Shown one piece after another: positions 62,348-64,000 of a DNA stretch of 64,000 nt. The position numbers and the translations under genes were made by a program. Numbering within the stretch: position 1 is the first letter of the stretch; every line of letters begins with the position of its first letter. The notes beneath the pieces were generated by a model, which made no database searches, was not told the origin of the DNA, and was given only the letters and a program-made list of their open reading frames with translations. The stretch is from Anseranas semipalmata (taxonomy: Eukaryota; Chordata; Aves; Anseriformes; Anseranatidae), in NCBI GenBank assembly GCA_013399115.1, contig VXAA01000894.1, positions 469-64,468 on the forward strand, read 5' to 3'.

Positions 62348-63569
62348 TTTTTTTTTTTTTCCCAGATCATACTTGAGATTTTGTTGTAAATTTACAAGTG
62401 AATTCCAAGGTGGTTTCAAATGCCTATCTGGTCCCGTGTTATTCTGAAAGGAAGATTTTCTCAAAATTTTTATTTTCTTTGTCCCACCAGGTAAACCAGA
62501 ATTATTCTCTCACATCTCTTCCAGACATAATATATGTACAATAATATATATATGTACAATATGAACAATCAGATCCTAGTTATTTGCAGCTAATCTGTCA
62601 GGTAGCACATCAGAAGGAGGCATCAATGTAACTGTGCTATGCTGAGGCTGGTGTTCAGCTGTGAAATTGTGGTACTGTTTTTTTTGCAGTTGTTTTTAAG
62701 CAAGTTGCCCTTCAGAATTCCTCAGCCCAAAGAATCTTTGTAGGGATGCAGGGTCTGGTGTGACCATAACAATCTTCCAGCCACATAGTGATGTTTGGCT
62801 GATGGGTCAACCCATCTACTATGACTGCTAATAGTTCCTTTCAGAGAATGTGCAACAATTTGCCTTCAAATGGTTTAGACTTTTGTTGCAATGAGCCATC
62901 ACCCTCTTGAATCCACTAAGTTCTTGTGTCAGTAATGTACCAGGCTGTGTGTATCACCGATCTCCCATGACATTAGGCTTTTGAAGATATACCAAGACAG
63001 GAGTGGTTTCTCACCAGAACATTTGCCAACAGCTGAAACATCTGCAGGCCAAAGAAGTGGCTTTCCTTTCTGTCCACCCACTCAATGGCTTTGCAGTCAG
63101 CAATCCCACAAATACAACACTCAAGTAGAAGCAGAGTATCTTAAAACACTGTTCATCTCTGAGTGTTGACCACGTCTATAAAAATCAACCATGAAATATA
63201 CCGTTAATGACAAAGTTTCTTTTCACTCCAGAGTTTGTGGTTTGAATGTTGTGTTTGACTGAGCTTAAAATCCCTCCAGATTTTCACTTTAAATAACTAC
63301 AGGAAACCTCTTCCTCATCTGCTATTTTACACAATAAAACCTTTTGTAAGAAGTAAAAGCCATAATATTGATATATTAATGCCCACACTACAGCAAACTA
63401 CTTTCTGTAACAGCTGTTGGGCTCACTGTTGCAACAGATCTTTCACTGGTGTTTATAATTTACTTATCTTCCAAGAGGTTTCCAAAGAACAGGGAAAAGA
63501 ATTTGTAACAACTCAGTTTTTGCTTTTCTTTCCATTGCATTCCAAAATATCACCGACTTTGCCATTTGT

Positions 63570-63598
63570 GTTTTTTTTTGTTTGTTTGTTTGTTTTTT
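63570..63598. repeat. Poly-T/(GTTT)n
   Basis: A T run followed by three to four GTTT units and a further T run. Confidence 0.85.
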
Positions 63599-63820
63599 CT
63601 TGGCCAAAGCAAAGTAACAACAGAACTTGAGCATTACTGGTTTTGGTAGGAATGCACCTGCCTTACATTTTTGGATTTTAGATCAAGACTTTTTCTTGGT
63701 ACTGGACACCACTGCATCTTAATGTTTTACTTCTACAATAAATATGTATATTTTATATGTGTATACGCATGCTTATGCACAACTATTCTTCCATATTTGA
63801 GGAATTTTCCTCAAAATATT

Positions 63821-63854
63821 ATTTTATTTTATTTTATTTTATTTTATTTTATTT
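63821..63854. repeat. (ATTTT)n microsatellite
   Basis: Nearly seven perfect ATTTT units. Confidence 0.95.
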
Positions 63855-64000
63855 CTCTCTCTTTTTCTATCCTGATGCCACAGATTACTTTGCAACTATT
63901 GTACACATCTTGATAAACAGAAATAAGGAATATTGTACAATGCTAAGAGCCCATGAAGGATTCCTACAAGGGAAACTTCAGATTATTATCCTGAATTTGC

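Larger units (their letters stand above)
62011..64000. other. Unique AT-rich non-coding stretch with gap
   Basis: No gene or family repeat recognised. It includes the gap at 62,324-62,347 and simple repeats near 63,570 and 63,821. Confidence 0.45.

Noticed and set aside
1..64000. CRISPR array, bacterial operon or phage features
   Set aside because: No regularly spaced direct repeats with unique spacers, no Shine-Dalgarno-led gene runs. The sequence is vertebrate in every respect.
1..64000. Endogenous retrovirus or paired LTRs
   Set aside because: I looked for TG...CA-bounded direct repeats several hundred bases long and for gag/env signatures and found none. The only LTR-class relic is the isolated Gypsy RT.
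1..64000. tRNA, snRNA or other structured RNA genes
   Set aside because: No A-box/B-box pair with a plausible cloverleaf was noticed by eye. A tRNAscan-SE and Rfam/Infernal run would be needed to exclude small RNAs.

Overview
This window is non-coding DNA from a large animal genome, almost certainly a bird. The main evidence is repeated CR1 LINE copies ending in the avian-style octamer tail (ATTCTATG or its complement), together with low overall repeat density, worn MIR and L2 relics, and no dense SINE background. I found no exon, tRNA, rRNA or intact gene that I can defend. The open frames are short, overlap on both strands and lack recognisable domains, except where they cross transposon relics. 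The window is best read as a gene desert or part of a very large intron.

Layout. 0-2.2 kb: two CR1 3' ends on the plus strand. 2.2-5.5 kb: unique AT-rich sequence. 5.5-8.2 kb: a pyrimidine-rich L2-like LINE relic with an old minus-strand CR1 piece inside it. 8.2-16.8 kb: mostly unique sequence with simple repeats. 16.8-20.9 kb: two pieces of an ancient CR1-type LINE, with a MIR between them. 25.8-26.3 kb: a clean CR1 3' end. 27.0 kb: a second MIR. 27.64-28.30 kb: a degenerate Ty3/Gypsy-type reverse transcriptase. 30.0-30.9 kb: an orphan CpG island. 35.2 kb: a short CR1 tail. 37.4-38.5 kb: two long polypyrimidine microsatellites, several assembly gaps and a minus-strand CR1. 38.5-48.5 kb: unique sequence with candidate conserved non-coding stretches. 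48.5-50.0 kb: an ancient CR1 with a younger CR1 tail nested in it. 52.8-53.4 kb: a CpG-rich patch with the longest open frame (199 codons, no recognised product). 55.0-56.4 kb: a CR1 RT/3'-end copy containing a perfect 210-base duplication across a single N. 61.76-62.01 kb: another old CR1 piece. The remainder is unique AT-rich DNA.

No genes work together here. The most notable items are the Ty3/Gypsy relic, because that superfamily is scarce in birds; the exact duplication around the N at 55,814, very probably an uncollapsed contig overlap; the CpG island at 30 kb with no gene to explain it; and the nested LINE relics, which give a relative age order. Family assignments come from remembered family features and need a RepeatMasker/Dfam search to confirm.
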